A DNA stretch of 64,000 nucleotides from an uncultured Eubacteriales bacterium (GTDB taxonomy: Bacteria; Bacillota; Clostridia; Lachnospirales; Lachnospiraceae). The notes below the pieces were generated by a model that did no database searches, was not told the origin of the DNA, and saw only the letters and a program-made list of their open reading frames with translations. A program made the translations under genes and the position numbers. Location: the NCBI GenBank assembly GCA_949292795.1, contig CASFBR010000075.1, forward strand, positions 1-64,000, written 5' to 3'. Positions within the stretch are counted from its first letter, which is position 1. Each line of letters begins with the position of its first letter. Positions 14,992-23,648 of this stretch are shown piece by piece.

Positions 14992-15965
14992 AAAGGCTTT
15001 TGTTTATTTCAAATTTAAAGTCCGGCAAAAATCAGATACGGCCGCATTTTTCTGCAATCATTGATATGTTTGTAGCTGCCGGCTATGACGTGACCGTCCA
15101 TACGACCCAGGCGGCAAAGGATGCCTATGAGGTTGCCAGGGACCGGGGAAAGGATTTTGACCTGATCGTGTGCAGCGGCGGGGACGGTACGCTTGATGAA
15201 GTAGTCTCCGGCCTTGTGGAGCTTAAAGCCCATCCGCCGCTGGGCTATATCCCGGCCGGAACGACCAATGATTTTGCAAGAAGTCTTGGTATTTCATCCA
15301 ATATGGTCAAGGCAGCGGCCAATGTGCTCAGCGGCGTGCCCTTTGCCGTGGATGTAGGTGTTTTTAATGACCGTTATTTTGCCTATGTGGCAGCCTTCGG
15401 CGCATTTACCGATGTATCCTACCAGACGCCGCAGCAGCTTAAAAATACATTTGGACATCTGGCTTATGTGATGGAAGGGCTTAAGAGCCTGCCGACCATC
15501 GCGCCCCACCGAATGACGGTGACATTTGACAACGAAGTTATTACGGACAGCTTTGCCTATGGCATGGTAACCAATTCGGTATCTGTGGGCGGCTTCAAAA
15601 GCATCAGCGGCAGGGAGATGGAGCTGGATGACGGCCTGTTTGAGGTGCTTCTTGTGCGTATGCCGAAAAATGTGTTTGAATTTCAGGCAATCGTCAGCGC
15701 TTATCTGATGCAGAAGGTCGATGAGCGGTATATGTTTTTTGCAAAGGTCAGCCGCATCCATTTTTCAAGCGAAGAGGAAATTTCCTGGACACTGGACGGG
15801 GAGGACGGCGGAAGCCATAAGGAAGTCGAACTGTATAATATGCGCCGGGCAATTCAGATCATCCGGCCGGAGGATAAGGCGGAGCTTCAGAAGGTGAAGG
15901 AAGAATATGAAGCTGCCGAGGCTTTAGAGCAGAGGGTGAGCAGCAGCGATGAAGGAGAAAAATAA
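14988..15965 (+). CDS. Diacylglycerol kinase-family lipid kinase
   Basis: A 325-residue DagK/YegS-type kinase that phosphorylates a membrane lipid with ATP. SNLKSGKNQIR near the N terminus, the CSGGDGTLDEVVSGL nucleotide loop near residue 65 and GYIPAGTTNDFARSL are the canonical signatures. The GTG start overlaps the rlmD stop (GTGA), and the sensor-kinase ATG lies inside this gene's last codons (17-base overlap), so all three are likely co-translated. In Gram-positive bacteria DgkB recycles diacylglycerol from lipoteichoic acid synthesis; that role is inferred. A second member is encoded at 21942-22868. Confidence 0.88.
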   Translation: MKRLLFISNLKSGKNQIRPHFSAIIDMFVAAGYDVTVHTTQAAKDAYEVARDRGKDFDLIVCSGGDGTLDEVVSGLVELKAHPPLGYIPAGTTNDFARSLGISSNMVKAAANVLSGVPFAVDVGVFNDRYFAYVAAFGAFTDVSYQTPQQLKNTFGHLAYVMEGLKSLPTIAPHRMTVTFDNEVITDSFAYGMVTNSVSVGGFKSISGREMELDDGLFEVLLVRMPKNVFEFQAIVSAYLMQKVDERYMFFAKVSRIHFSSEEEISWTLDGEDGGSHKEVELYNMRRAIQIIRPEDKAELQKVKEEYEAAEALEQRVSSSDEGEK

Positions 15966-18675
15966 GCGCAGAAATAAAAAACGCCGGCGTCATACGCTGA
16001 AAAAGATATGGAGGCTTTCCGGCATCAATATTTGTATTATTCTTATATTTCTGGGGATTTCTATTGTATGCCTCCACATACTCCAGGAAAGCCTTTTAAA
16101 CAATACCCGCCAGATGGGACAGGCACTTTCCCAGAGCTATTCCCTGGAAGAGGAACGCAGCATTAACGGTTACCGGATTCTAATTGCCTACGGGGCCAAT
16201 TCCATGGAGCGCGAGCTTAAAAGCGGCGCCGGAAATGAAGAGCTGTCCCAATGGCTCGGGGAATTTTTTGCCAACATTATCAATCTCACAGGAGAGGGCG
16301 TGATCGATCCTTACGCGGTGGTGGACGGGAAGATCGTGGCGGCAACGCCAAGGGACGGCAATGCGGACTTTGACCCGTGGCAGGCGGACTGGTACAAGGA
16401 TGCGCTGGCCGCGGACGGCGATATTATTTTTACAGATACTTATGCCGATTCGATGAGCGGCAAACCGGTTATTACGATTGCTGTCCGCTGTGCAGATACA
16501 GATACGGTTCTTGCTTTTGATGTGTACCCCGAAAATTTCCATGTATCTTCCAATCGGATGATCCTTCCCGATGACAGCTCCTATTACCTGTGCGACCGTG
16601 CCGGCCGGATTTTATATGCGGAAAGTGACCTTGATCTTTCGGATGAGGAATTGCAGGACTATGTGACGGGTATTGTAAAGGCAATCGAGGATGGTTCATT
16701 TGACCACCGGGAGGCATCGATTACGGATCCTGACGGCTATCACCGCGGTGTTTATTACAATGAGGCAGCTAACGGATGGCTGTCGATCGTTACGATTCCT
16801 TACCGGACGATCTTAAGTGACTTAAGGTGGCTGGCGCTGGTACTGACGGCGGTATTTCTTGCCTTTTTAACCTTTACCGTGCTGATAAGCATCCGGCAGT
16901 ACCGCTTAAACCGCAATATGGAGAAAACGAACGAGACGGTGCGTGTGCTGGGAAATTCCTACTATGCGATCTACCGTGTCAATATTCATGATGAAACCTA
17001 TGACATGATCAAGGCTTCGGACGATATTCGCCTCCGCCTGGAAAACCACGGGGATTATGACCGGTTTATCCGCACTGCCGGCGAGGTGATCGAAAAGGCG
17101 GCCTTTGATGATTTTATCGAAAGCTTTTCGATTGAAAATATCCGTGCCCTTGTCAAAGAACGCGTCCGCGACTTTGGCGGCGATTTTCTGCGCCGGTTTG
17201 GACAGGAGTACCGGTGGGTGTCGGTGCATATGCTGTTTGACGAATCGTTAAGCCGCGGGGAGGTCGTTTTGTGCTTTAAGGAAGTCGGAGAAGAGCGCAA
17301 ACGCCATTATGAGCGGATGGAGCTTTTGAAAAATGCCCTGGAAAGTGCAAAAAACAGCGAGGAGTCCCAAAAACGTTTTTTCTCCACAATGTCTCATGAT
17401 ATGCGGACGCCCTTAAATGCCATTATCGGACTGTCGGAGCTGGCTAAAAAGCATCTGGCATCACCGGAGAAGCTGGAAGCTGATCTGGAAAAGATTAATT
17501 ATTCCAGCAGGCAGCTTCTTGGACTGATTAATGATATTTTGGAAATGTCCCGGCTGGAACAGGCAGGAATCACACTGGATCAGAATTGCTTTGATCTAAA
17601 GCAGTGTATTGAGGCGGCTGCCGGTGTCTTTTGCCATCAGGCCGAACGGGAGAAAAAGCAGTATGAGGTGAAGCTTGACATTTATGACCGGATGGTCATG
17701 GGTGATGCCTTTCGTTTAACGCAGGTGATGAACAATCTTTTATCCAACGCCTTTAAGTTTACACCTCCGGGCGGTCATATCAGCGTCCATGTTTTACAAC
17801 TGGACCGGCTGCGCCACAGCAAGTTCCAGTTTGTCGTCCGGGATGACGGCGCCGGGATGAGCCCGGAATTTCTGGAGAAGCTTTTTGTGCCCTATGAGCG
17901 GGAGACCCGCTTCGGCGCCAAAAATGTTTCGGGAACCGGACTCGGGATGCCGATCGTTAAAAGCATTGTTTCAAGAATGGACGGGGAAATCCATGTGGAT
18001 AGCCGCCTCGGGGCCGGGACATGTATAACCGTGACATTGCCGCTGCCCGTCGTTTCTGAGACGGAAGCAAAACACAGCGCGGCGGATGCGGACACAGAAA
18101 TACAGTCTGTCGAGGTACGGTCCGCCGCGGAAGCTTCGGAACCGCAGATGACGGAGGGTACCACAGCACTGCCATCCGCCGTGGAAGCTTTAGGACCGCA
18201 GATGACGGCGGATGAAGCCGCAGAGACTCTATCCGGCGCGGCGGCGCCTGCAAAGGCAGGGGATGCCGGGACGCCGCAGACAGGGCTTCTTGCGGGCTGT
18301 AAAATACTCCTTGCTGAGGATAATGAAATTAATATGGAGATTGCTGCGGAGATGCTTAAGGATCAGGGCGCTTTGGTCGTACAGGCGTGGAACGGACAGG
18401 AAGCGGCTGATTTGTTTATGAAAAGCGCGCCGGGAGAATTTGACGCGCTGCTGCTGGATATGCAGATGCCGGAGAAAAACGGCTGTGAGGCTGCCCGGGA
18501 AATCCGGGCACTGCCCCGATGGGATGCAAAGCGCGTGCCGATCATCGCGGTCACAGCCAATGCCTTTGCAGAGGACATTGCGGCGACCACGGAAGCCGGC
18601 ATGGATGCGCATATTTCCAAGCCGATCAATTTTGAAATTTTATACCAGACACTTTTGCGGCTGATTCATGGTTAG
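15949..18675 (+). CDS. Cache-domain hybrid sensor histidine kinase/response regulator
   Basis: A 908-residue membrane sensor. A strongly basic N terminus leads into a membrane helix (about 22-46), an extracellular dCache-like region (about 47-285) containing DPWQADWYKDAL, a second helix (about 290-315) and a PAS-like region (about 330-450). HisKA follows with FFSTMSHDMRTPLNAI and phospho-acceptor His483, then HATPase motifs NNLLSNAFKFTP, DDGAGMS and GTGLGMPIVK. After an Ala/Pro-rich linker with an internal 54-bp duplication comes a receiver domain, LLAEDNEIN to ISKPINFEIL, with phospho-acceptor Asp837. No output domain follows, so phosphate would pass to another protein. The extracellular Cache domain suggests a small ligand, unidentified. 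Confidence 0.9.
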   Translation: MKEKNKRRNKKRRRHTLKKIWRLSGINICIILIFLGISIVCLHILQESLLNNTRQMGQALSQSYSLEEERSINGYRILIAYGANSMERELKSGAGNEELSQWLGEFFANIINLTGEGVIDPYAVVDGKIVAATPRDGNADFDPWQADWYKDALAADGDIIFTDTYADSMSGKPVITIAVRCADTDTVLAFDVYPENFHVSSNRMILPDDSSYYLCDRAGRILYAESDLDLSDEELQDYVTGIVKAIEDGSFDHREASITDPDGYHRGVYYNEAANGWLSIVTIPYRTILSDLRWLALVLTAVFLAFLTFTVLISIRQYRLNRNMEKTNETVRVLGNSYYAIYRVNIHDETYDMIKASDDIRLRLENHGDYDRFIRTAGEVIEKAAFDDFIESFSIENIRALVKERVRDFGGDFLRRFGQEYRWVSVHMLFDESLSRGEVVLCFKEVGEERKRHYERMELLKNALESAKNSEESQKRFFSTMSHDMRTPLNAIIGLSELAKKHLASPEKLEADLEKINYSSRQLLGLINDILEMSRLEQAGITLDQNCFDLKQCIEAAAGVFCHQAEREKKQYEVKLDIYDRMVMGDAFRLTQVMNNLLSNAFKFTPPGGHISVHVLQLDRLRHSKFQFVVRDDGAGMSPEFLEKLFVPYERETRFGAKNVSGTGLGMPIVKSIVSRMDGEIHVDSRLGAGTCITVTLPLPVVSETEAKHSAADADTEIQSVEVRSAAEASEPQMTEGTTALPSAVEALGPQMTADEAAETLSGAAAPAKAGDAGTPQTGLLAGCKILLAEDNEINMEIAAEMLKDQGALVVQAWNGQEAADLFMKSAPGEFDALLLDMQMPEKNGCEAAREIRALPRWDAKRVPIIAVTANAFAEDIAATTEAGMDAHISKPINFEILYQTLLRLIHG
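18121..18208. repeat. 54-bp in-frame duplication in the sensor-kinase linker
   Basis: TCCGCCGCGGAAGCTTCGGA starts at 18121, and its near-copy with C-to-T and similar changes starts at 18175, each running into CCGCAGATGACGG. The 54-bp step adds 18 residues of Ala/Glu/Pro-rich linker between the HATPase and receiver domains. Confidence 0.8.
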
Positions 18676-18738
18676 CGCCGGCGTATAAGGGGCAACACGC
18701 CTTAAAGCGTATTGTCCCCCTGTACATCGACGCTATTG
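18668..18738. repeat. Dispersed imperfect palindrome, copy 2
   Basis: Begins within the last codons of the sensor kinase and shares ATGGT-AGCGCCGG-GTA, CACGCCT-AAA-CGT and CTGTACA-CGA-GCTAT with the copy at 8424-8499. GGGGCAACACGC can pair with GCGTATTGTCCCC, and TAGCG with CGCTA, giving a bulged hairpin between two convergent genes. Confidence 0.65.
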
Positions 18739-19358
18739 TCATTAAAAAGCCATGGCTTTAGCCGGATGCTGTCCTCTGGCGTGATCTTGCGAAGGACACG
18801 GCAGGGCACGCCGGCAGCAATGACGTTTTCGGGAATATCCCGGGTGACGACGCTGCCGGCACCGATGACCGAGCCGCAGCCAATGGTAACTCCGCCGCAT
18901 ACGGTGACGTTGGCTGCAAGCCAGACATCATCGCCAATCACGATGGGGCTTGCCATACAGGGCCCGTAAAGCTCCCCGCTGTCATTGATCCGGTACCGGC
19001 GTTCGTCGGCAATAAGCGGATGATACGGTGTGGCCAGCGTACAGTTGGGGCCGAACATGACATGGCGGCCAATGGTCACTTTGGCGTCGTCCTGGATGCA
19101 GATATTGTAGTTTCCAAAAAAGCCGTCGCCAATAAATGTATGATTGCCATGATTAAAAAAGATCGGTCCCTGAAAAAAGACATTGCTTCCTTTACTTCCC
19201 AAAAGCTGTTCTAAAATCTGCTCCCGCTTTTGCGTCTCCGTTTCATAGCTTAAATTATAGTCCGTACATAATTTATGCGCCATTGCTTTAATGGCTGCAA
19301 ACTCAGAGTGGCACGGATTAAAAATCTTTCCGGCTAACGCTTTTTCTTCTTCAGTCAT
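18702..19358 (-). CDS. Maltose/galactoside O-acetyltransferase family protein
   Basis: A 218-residue left-handed beta-helix acetyltransferase. The N-terminal alpha-helical Maa region (EEKALAGKIFNPCHSE) is followed by hexapeptide repeats, for example VTIGRHVMFGPNCTL, and by PIVIGDDVWLAANVTVCGGV with later GSVIGAGSVVTRDIP. It would transfer acetyl from acetyl-CoA to a free sugar. It is about 20-30 residues longer than Escherichia coli Maa, mostly at the C terminus (PWLFNDNSVDVQ). It is convergent with the sensor kinase and stands alone. Confidence 0.88.
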   Translation of the reverse strand: MTEEEKALAGKIFNPCHSEFAAIKAMAHKLCTDYNLSYETETQKREQILEQLLGSKGSNVFFQGPIFFNHGNHTFIGDGFFGNYNICIQDDAKVTIGRHVMFGPNCTLATPYHPLIADERRYRINDSGELYGPCMASPIVIGDDVWLAANVTVCGGVTIGCGSVIGAGSVVTRDIPENVIAAGVPCRVLRKITPEDSIRLKPWLFNDNSVDVQGDNTL

Positions 19359-19383
19359 TGACGATCCCTCCCTGAACCTATAT

Positions 19384-19442
19384 ATAAGAGCAGCCGTTTA
19401 TCGTTATATAAGAACGACTGTTCTGTAAGAGCAGCCGTTTGC
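19384..19442. repeat. Short direct repeats downstream of the TmcAL-like gene
   Basis: TATAAGAGCAGCCGTTT, a diverged TATAAGAACGACTGTTC and TGTAAGAGCAGCCGTTT follow one another at roughly 27-bp intervals between the acetyltransferase start and the TmcAL-like stop. Confidence 0.6.
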
Positions 19443-19470
19443 CCAGACGGACATCCTGCGCTGCCGTCCG

Positions 19471-20607
19471 TTACATGCAGGACATATTCTGCGGAAATGC
19501 CAGCCTGTAAAGTTTGTGGGCGCGGCTATCAAAATCTGCCAGCATGGCGATTGCTGCATCCAGCTTTGGCATTTCCAAAACAGGCTGCTGTGCAGTACAG
19601 GGCGTCGGATCGCAGGCAGCTTTTATGGAGGCTGTATTTTGGGCGGCGTCTTCGCGGTCTATAAATACCGGTGTACGCGTATGTGACTGGATATACCCGG
19701 GGGCAGCGGCTGCTTCCGGCCGGATTGCGATGATACGCAGGTAAGGCGTAAAGCTGTACAGACGGCAAATGGCAATATCTGCCTTGCGCACGTCTAAAAT
19801 ATAATTGAGCAGATAGCGGCGGATATTGGCCTGAGAACGTGTCGCTGTTTTGAGCTGACCGGCAAATTCGTTAAATTGCTCATGGCCGTTTTGGGCGCGG
19901 ATAATACGTTTTGTGAGCATGGATGTCCCGCCGTAAATTTCGTCCATATTTCTTCGGCCAGTCATAAGCTCGTAACGAAGCAGGGCCGATAAATAGGCGC
20001 TGTCAGCTGTGGATGTGTCTGTCTGGCTTAACGGCGACAGTCCGTCAGCCTGGACAAAGCACGGACGGATACGGCTGTAAATACGTTTAAGCGCTCTTAG
20101 ATACTCGGCGGCAAAAATATTGACCGGATTTTTAAGCATCGTACTGGCTTTGGGAATCGCATAGCCGACAGCTGCGGCCTGGGCGTCATAAAAGGACAGC
20201 CCCCCGGTGCGCAGCGACTTCAGACGGAGCTGGTAGTCTCTGCTTTCAATGAAAAGAAAACGGGCGACCTGCGGCAAGAGCCTGGGCCCGTCACCGCCGC
20301 AGGCAATATAAAGCTCATCGACACAGTGCAGGCTTTCCAGCGTGGAGACTGCGGCATAGGCATAAGTGTCCGGACTTGAAAGCGTACAGTATACCGGAAG
20401 CTCGATGACCAGGTCGACGCCTGCAGCGATGGCTCTGCGGGCCCGCGTAAATTTATCCTGCCGCGCCGGCACACCCTGCTGTATAAAATCACCGCTCATG
20501 ACGGCAATCAGGACATCGGCCTGGCTTAAGCGGCGGACATTGGCGATCAGCTGTTCATGTTCGCCTGTAAAATCGTTAAATTCTTCAATAATTGCTGCAA
20601 TTTTCAT
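19471..20607 (-). CDS. TmcAL-like nucleotidyltransferase with altered active-site motif
   Basis: A 378-residue homologue of tRNA(Met) cytidine acetate ligase, which activates acetate with ATP to acetylate C34 of elongator tRNA(Met). VMSGDFIQQGVPARQDK and the AAGVDLVIELPV block match family motifs well. The nucleotidyltransferase HxGH signature, normally in the context NPFHNGH, reads NDFTGEH here, so the first His is missing. The start is ATG 20607, preceded by AAAAGGAG; a 63-residue upstream extension has no support. It may be a divergent or repurposed paralogue, and the annotation of activity is therefore uncertain. Confidence 0.75.
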   Translation of the reverse strand: MKIAAIIEEFNDFTGEHEQLIANVRRLSQADVLIAVMSGDFIQQGVPARQDKFTRARRAIAAGVDLVIELPVYCTLSSPDTYAYAAVSTLESLHCVDELYIACGGDGPRLLPQVARFLFIESRDYQLRLKSLRTGGLSFYDAQAAAVGYAIPKASTMLKNPVNIFAAEYLRALKRIYSRIRPCFVQADGLSPLSQTDTSTADSAYLSALLRYELMTGRRNMDEIYGGTSMLTKRIIRAQNGHEQFNEFAGQLKTATRSQANIRRYLLNYILDVRKADIAICRLYSFTPYLRIIAIRPEAAAAPGYIQSHTRTPVFIDREDAAQNTASIKAACDPTPCTAQQPVLEMPKLDAAIAMLADFDSRAHKLYRLAFPQNMSCM

Positions 20608-20755
20608 GGAAAACTCCTTTTGTGAAAAATCATTAGCTTTATTGTACTCCATCTGCCTGAGATTTTCCACTGTGGATTTGCACCATGGGGAAAAAGACCT
20701 TTTGCCCCCAACATCATTAATATCCGGGTACAAAGCCCTGCGCCCGGATGTTTCA

Positions 20756-20784
20756 TTGACACTGCATGAAATTTGCGTTATAGT
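20756..20784 (+). promoter_or_regulatory. Sigma-A promoter of the lipoprotein-ybaK operon
   Basis: TTGACA (20756-20761), a 17-bp spacer and TATAGT (20779-20784), 37 bases before the lipoprotein ATG. Confidence 0.8.
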
Positions 20785-20820
20785 TAGGATGATCATAAAA
20801 AATATATGGAGGGATTGCGA

Positions 20821-21336
20821 ATGAGAAAGCTATTATCACTGATTGGCGCACTGGCACTGATGGCAGGGCTTCTCGCAGGATGCTCGGCATCGATGAAGAC
20901 CTTTGATACCGGGGCAGGGATGACCTTCTCCTTGCCGGGAAATTTCAAAGAAACATCGGTAGATGGACAGACAGCAGCGTATGAGAGCCGTACAGCAGTG
21001 GTGACTGTCCTTAAGGAGGGCTTTACGGACCTTGAAAATGCAGGACTTGATCTGAATGCGGATTCGTCAGTAGCGGATTATGCGCAGGTCGTAATCGATA
21101 ATAACAGTCTGGACGTTGCGCTTACAGAGCAGGACGGCGTTCAGTATTTTGTCTATGAGATGACGGTTGAGGATCAGGACATCAGCTATATGGCCACTGT
21201 GACGAAAGGGCCGGATGCATTCTGGCTTGTGCAGTATGCCTGCGAAACCGACAATTTTGAAAAATATCAGCCGGATTTTATATCTTGGACAAAGACGATA
21301 AAGTTTGGCGATGCGGTAGCAGAGAGTGAATCCTGA
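20821..21336 (+). CDS. Small lipoprotein of unknown function
   Basis: A 171-residue exported protein. The signal peptide MRKLLSLIGALALMAGLLAG precedes Cys21 in the lipobox LLAGC. The mature part begins with a GAGMTFSLPGNF motif, resembling PsbP/DUF-like membrane-anchored domains that start with a predicted beta strand, and contains EFWLVQYA-like (AFWLVQYACE) and DFISWTKTIKF near the end. No enzyme motif was recognised. GGAGGGATTGCG precedes the ATG, and the stop overlaps the next ATG (TGATG), so it is translated together with the YbaK-family protein. Confidence 0.75.
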   Translation: MRKLLSLIGALALMAGLLAGCSASMKTFDTGAGMTFSLPGNFKETSVDGQTAAYESRTAVVTVLKEGFTDLENAGLDLNADSSVADYAQVVIDNNSLDVALTEQDGVQYFVYEMTVEDQDISYMATVTKGPDAFWLVQYACETDNFEKYQPDFISWTKTIKFGDAVAESES

Positions 21337-21818
21337 TGGCAAAAGCAAAAGAGATCAAGACGAATGCGATGCGTCTTTTAGACCGTCAGAAGCTGTCCTA
21401 CAAGGTCATCCAGTATGAATGTGATGTGTTTACCGATGGTATGGCGGTGGCCGATAAGACCGGCATCCCCGCGGAGCGTTCCTTTAAGACACTGGTGACA
21501 GAAGGAAAAAGTAAAAATTATTATGTTTTTGTCATTCCTGTGGCGATGGAGCTTGATTTAAAGGCTGCAGCCCGGGCTGTGGGCGAGAAGTCGGTAGAAA
21601 TGATCCATGTGAAGGACATTCTTAAAATTACCGGTTATGTCCGGGGCGGATGCAGTCCTTTGGGCATGAAAAAGGCTTATGTGACGGTTATGGACAAAAG
21701 AATCATGGACTTTGATACGGTCGCGGTGAGCGGCGGGCGTATCGGCTCTACGATCGTGATCGCCCCCGGTGATCTGCTGTTGGTGACTCAGGCTAAGCTG
21801 GCGGAAATTGCCGTGTGA
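21336..21818 (+). CDS. ybaK: Cys-tRNA(Pro) deacylase, YbaK type
   Basis: A 160-residue YbaK/EbsC protein. FKTLVTEGKSKNYYVFVIPV holds the conserved Lys region, and GYVRGGCSPLGMKK is the GGxSPxGxKK signature typical of true YbaK enzymes, which hydrolyse Cys-tRNA(Pro). It differs clearly from the shorter paralogue at 7955-8422 and fits YbaK better. It is translationally coupled to the upstream lipoprotein gene (TGATG overlap), an unexpected partner. A terminator follows at 21850. Confidence 0.9.
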   Translation: MAKAKEIKTNAMRLLDRQKLSYKVIQYECDVFTDGMAVADKTGIPAERSFKTLVTEGKSKNYYVFVIPVAMELDLKAAARAVGEKSVEMIHVKDILKITGYVRGGCSPLGMKKAYVTVMDKRIMDFDTVAVSGGRIGSTIVIAPGDLLLVTQAKLAEIAV

Positions 21819-21849
21819 GCATAACCCGAAAAATGGATTTAATGATGTA

Positions 21850-21898
21850 AAAACAGGCGCACAGCGTGTGTTCAATCACACGCCATGCGCCTGTTTGA
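21850..21898 (+). terminator. Intrinsic terminator after ybaK
   Basis: AAACAGGCGCA pairs with TGCGCCTGTTT, with an inner GCGTGTG/CACACGC stem, followed by GAATAT. It lies between convergent genes. Confidence 0.75.
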
Positions 21899-21941
21899 AT
21901 ATACAAAATAAAAAGCGTGTCCCTACGTTTAATGTCTTACG

Positions 21942-22868
21942 CTAGTACACAAAATGCAGCTTTTGGGGCTCGCACCAGACATCGATTTCCTGACGGGGAT
22001 GATAGGATTCGCCGTCGGCGTGCACCGGATAAGGATGCTCTAAAACAATATGCATTTTTTTGCATGTGAAGCTTTCCACTCCGGGAAGATGTACATGCGC
22101 GCCGAAAAAAGCGGTAGGCAGCAGCAGAGGGATCGCAGGCTTTGGCAGGCCGTGGACTGCGCAGACATGGAGCCTTCCATCCGCAGGGTCTGCCTTTGGA
22201 GTGAACTTAAAGCCGCCGCCTTCATAGGGCAGATTATGGCTGGAAGCAAAGTAAAATCTGGAAAAACACAGCTGCCGTGTATCATCAAGTGTGATTTTAA
22301 CTGTCTGGAGCGGGATTTTTATGAGCTGTCCAAGGGCAATAAGCGCATAGGTCAGCTTTCCGAGATGGACGGCATTGAGCACTTTTTTGAGCGGCGAGTG
22401 GAGCGCCTCGTCGGTAACGTAGGCGTCAAAACCAATGCCGGAGCTGACGATAAAGCGCTTTGGCTGCTTTCCCGGAGCCTGGACGACGCCGAAATCCAGC
22501 CAGGTCTCGTGCTTTTTTTTCAGTATATTGTCAAGCATTTCCACAGGCGTACCCTTTAAACGTATACCCCGCGCAAAATCATTGCTCGAGCCGGCGGGAA
22601 TGTACCCAAGCGTTACGTTTTGAAAATCAATGATGCCGCACAGCGCCTCGTTTAACGTGCCGTCGCCGCCGAGGATAATCAGCGTCACCGGCTCCTTTGG
22701 CGCATTGGTGAGCTGGCGGACGATCTGGGTACAATGCCCGGCATAGCGGGTGTAAAAAAGCTTCCAGCGGGAACGGCTGCTTTGAAGATACGGGCGGAGC
22801 TGCTGCTGCCAGATGCGCTTCCCTGACCCGGTCTGGGCATGGGGATTCACGATAAAATAGTACTTCAT
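21942..22868 (-). CDS. YegS/BmrU-family lipid kinase
   Basis: A 308-residue diacylglycerol-kinase-fold protein. FIVNPHAQTGSGKR begins the nucleotide domain; LIILGGDGTLNEAL and LGYIPAGSSNDFARGI are the ATP-binding signatures; VHADGE near the C terminus closes the lipid domain. ATG 22868 follows GGAGG by five bases; an ATG at 22883 overlaps that site. It is a paralogue of the kinase at 14988, with low similarity outside the motifs. It is probably co-transcribed with the upstream VOC protein gene, 18 bases away. Confidence 0.88.
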   Translation of the reverse strand: MKYYFIVNPHAQTGSGKRIWQQQLRPYLQSSRSRWKLFYTRYAGHCTQIVRQLTNAPKEPVTLIILGGDGTLNEALCGIIDFQNVTLGYIPAGSSNDFARGIRLKGTPVEMLDNILKKKHETWLDFGVVQAPGKQPKRFIVSSGIGFDAYVTDEALHSPLKKVLNAVHLGKLTYALIALGQLIKIPLQTVKITLDDTRQLCFSRFYFASSHNLPYEGGGFKFTPKADPADGRLHVCAVHGLPKPAIPLLLPTAFFGAHVHLPGVESFTCKKMHIVLEHPYPVHADGESYHPRQEIDVWCEPQKLHFVY

Positions 22869-22886
22869 GCTGGCCTCCGGCACCGG

Positions 22887-23276
22887 TTATCTGGAGTAGT
22901 CAAACAGCTCGATGCGTTCGCCGGCCGGCCCTGTAAGGAAAATATTTTTCACGCCATTTGGGAAAAAGTCCGGCATTTTTGTGATTTCTTCGGTTTCAAA
23001 TACAATACCCTGCGCGCGCAGATTTTCTACAAGTGCTTCGATGCCCTGAACCTCAAGCGCGATGTGGTTGACAGTACCGGCAGTATATTCAGATGCCGCG
23101 CGGACAAATTCAATAACACAGCCGCCGTTTTCGACAAATACAAGCTGGACATCGTCATTAGCATAAGTATAGAAGGGGCTAAAACCAAGATACTTCACAT
23201 AAAAATCTGCACATTTTTGAGGATCATCGGTCATGATGCCGATATGGGCAAGCCCGGTAATTAAATAATTATTCAT
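22887..23276 (-). CDS. VOC (glyoxalase/dioxygenase) family protein
   Basis: A 129-residue single vicinal-oxygen-chelate domain. TGLAHIGIMTDDPQKCADFY begins the first beta-alpha-beta-beta-beta module with a metal-ligand His; VNHIALEVQGIEALVENL begins the second with another His, and ERIELFDY at the end holds the usual Glu. Such proteins bind a divalent metal; substrates range from methylglyoxal adducts to antibiotics. The first gene of a likely two-gene unit with the lipid kinase. No function can be assigned more precisely. Confidence 0.83.
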   Translation of the reverse strand: MNNYLITGLAHIGIMTDDPQKCADFYVKYLGFSPFYTYANDDVQLVFVENGGCVIEFVRAASEYTAGTVNHIALEVQGIEALVENLRAQGIVFETEEITKMPDFFPNGVKNIFLTGPAGERIELFDYSR

Positions 23277-23376
23277 CGTTAAACCATTCCTTTCTTCGGT
23301 GAACTTTTATCCTTAGTATAGCAGAGCGCTTTGCAAAAAACAAGGCCGCTCCCGGGGCGGTGGCGATGAAAAAACG

Positions 23377-23405
23377 TTGACAAAGTTAAAAAAAGGAAGT
23401 ATGAT
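23377..23405 (+). promoter_or_regulatory. Sigma-A promoter of the liv operon
   Basis: TTGACA (23377-23382), a 17-bp spacer and TATGAT (23400-23405). It gives a leader of about 235 bases that contains an inverted copy of the dispersed element described next. Confidence 0.82.
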
Positions 23406-23411
23406 ATGAAA

Positions 23412-23594
23412 ATCAGATAGGGGAAGATTCCTTCCCTCACCCGATTATCGCGATACCTCGCTCATCTCGCGGCGTTGCCGCTCGATGACCGTTGCCCGAG
23501 GGATGCCCGCTTGTGCAAGCACGGCGGTTCTCATCTTCGGTTGGTGCAGGACGGGTGCCACTGGCACGAAGCACCGCCTCCGGGCGTATCGCAC
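23412..23594 (-). repeat. Dispersed structured element, copy A (in the liv leader)
   Basis: Read on the minus strand it matches 45971-46107 block by block: GCGATACGCCCG, ACCGCCGTGCTTGCAC, GCGGGCATCC, GGGCAACGGTCATCGAG, CGCGAGATGAGCGAGG and a terminal hairpin around GGAATC. A stretch of about 45-50 bp, rich in GGTGC/GCACC, is extra in this copy. The terminal stem (23412-23445) differs from copy B mainly by changes that stay paired as G-U on the minus strand. Confidence 0.85.
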
Positions 23595-23648
23595 AAAAAG
23601 TTTTGCTGCCCGGCCATGGGCCAGGGACAGCCAATCAGGAGGATATGC

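Noticed and set aside
23475..23648. 58-residue N-terminal extension of livJ, similar to a minus-strand frame at 45597-46043
   Set aside because: The similarity reflects the shared DNA element (copies A and B). The lipoprotein signal peptide and AGGAGG site set the true start at 23649.
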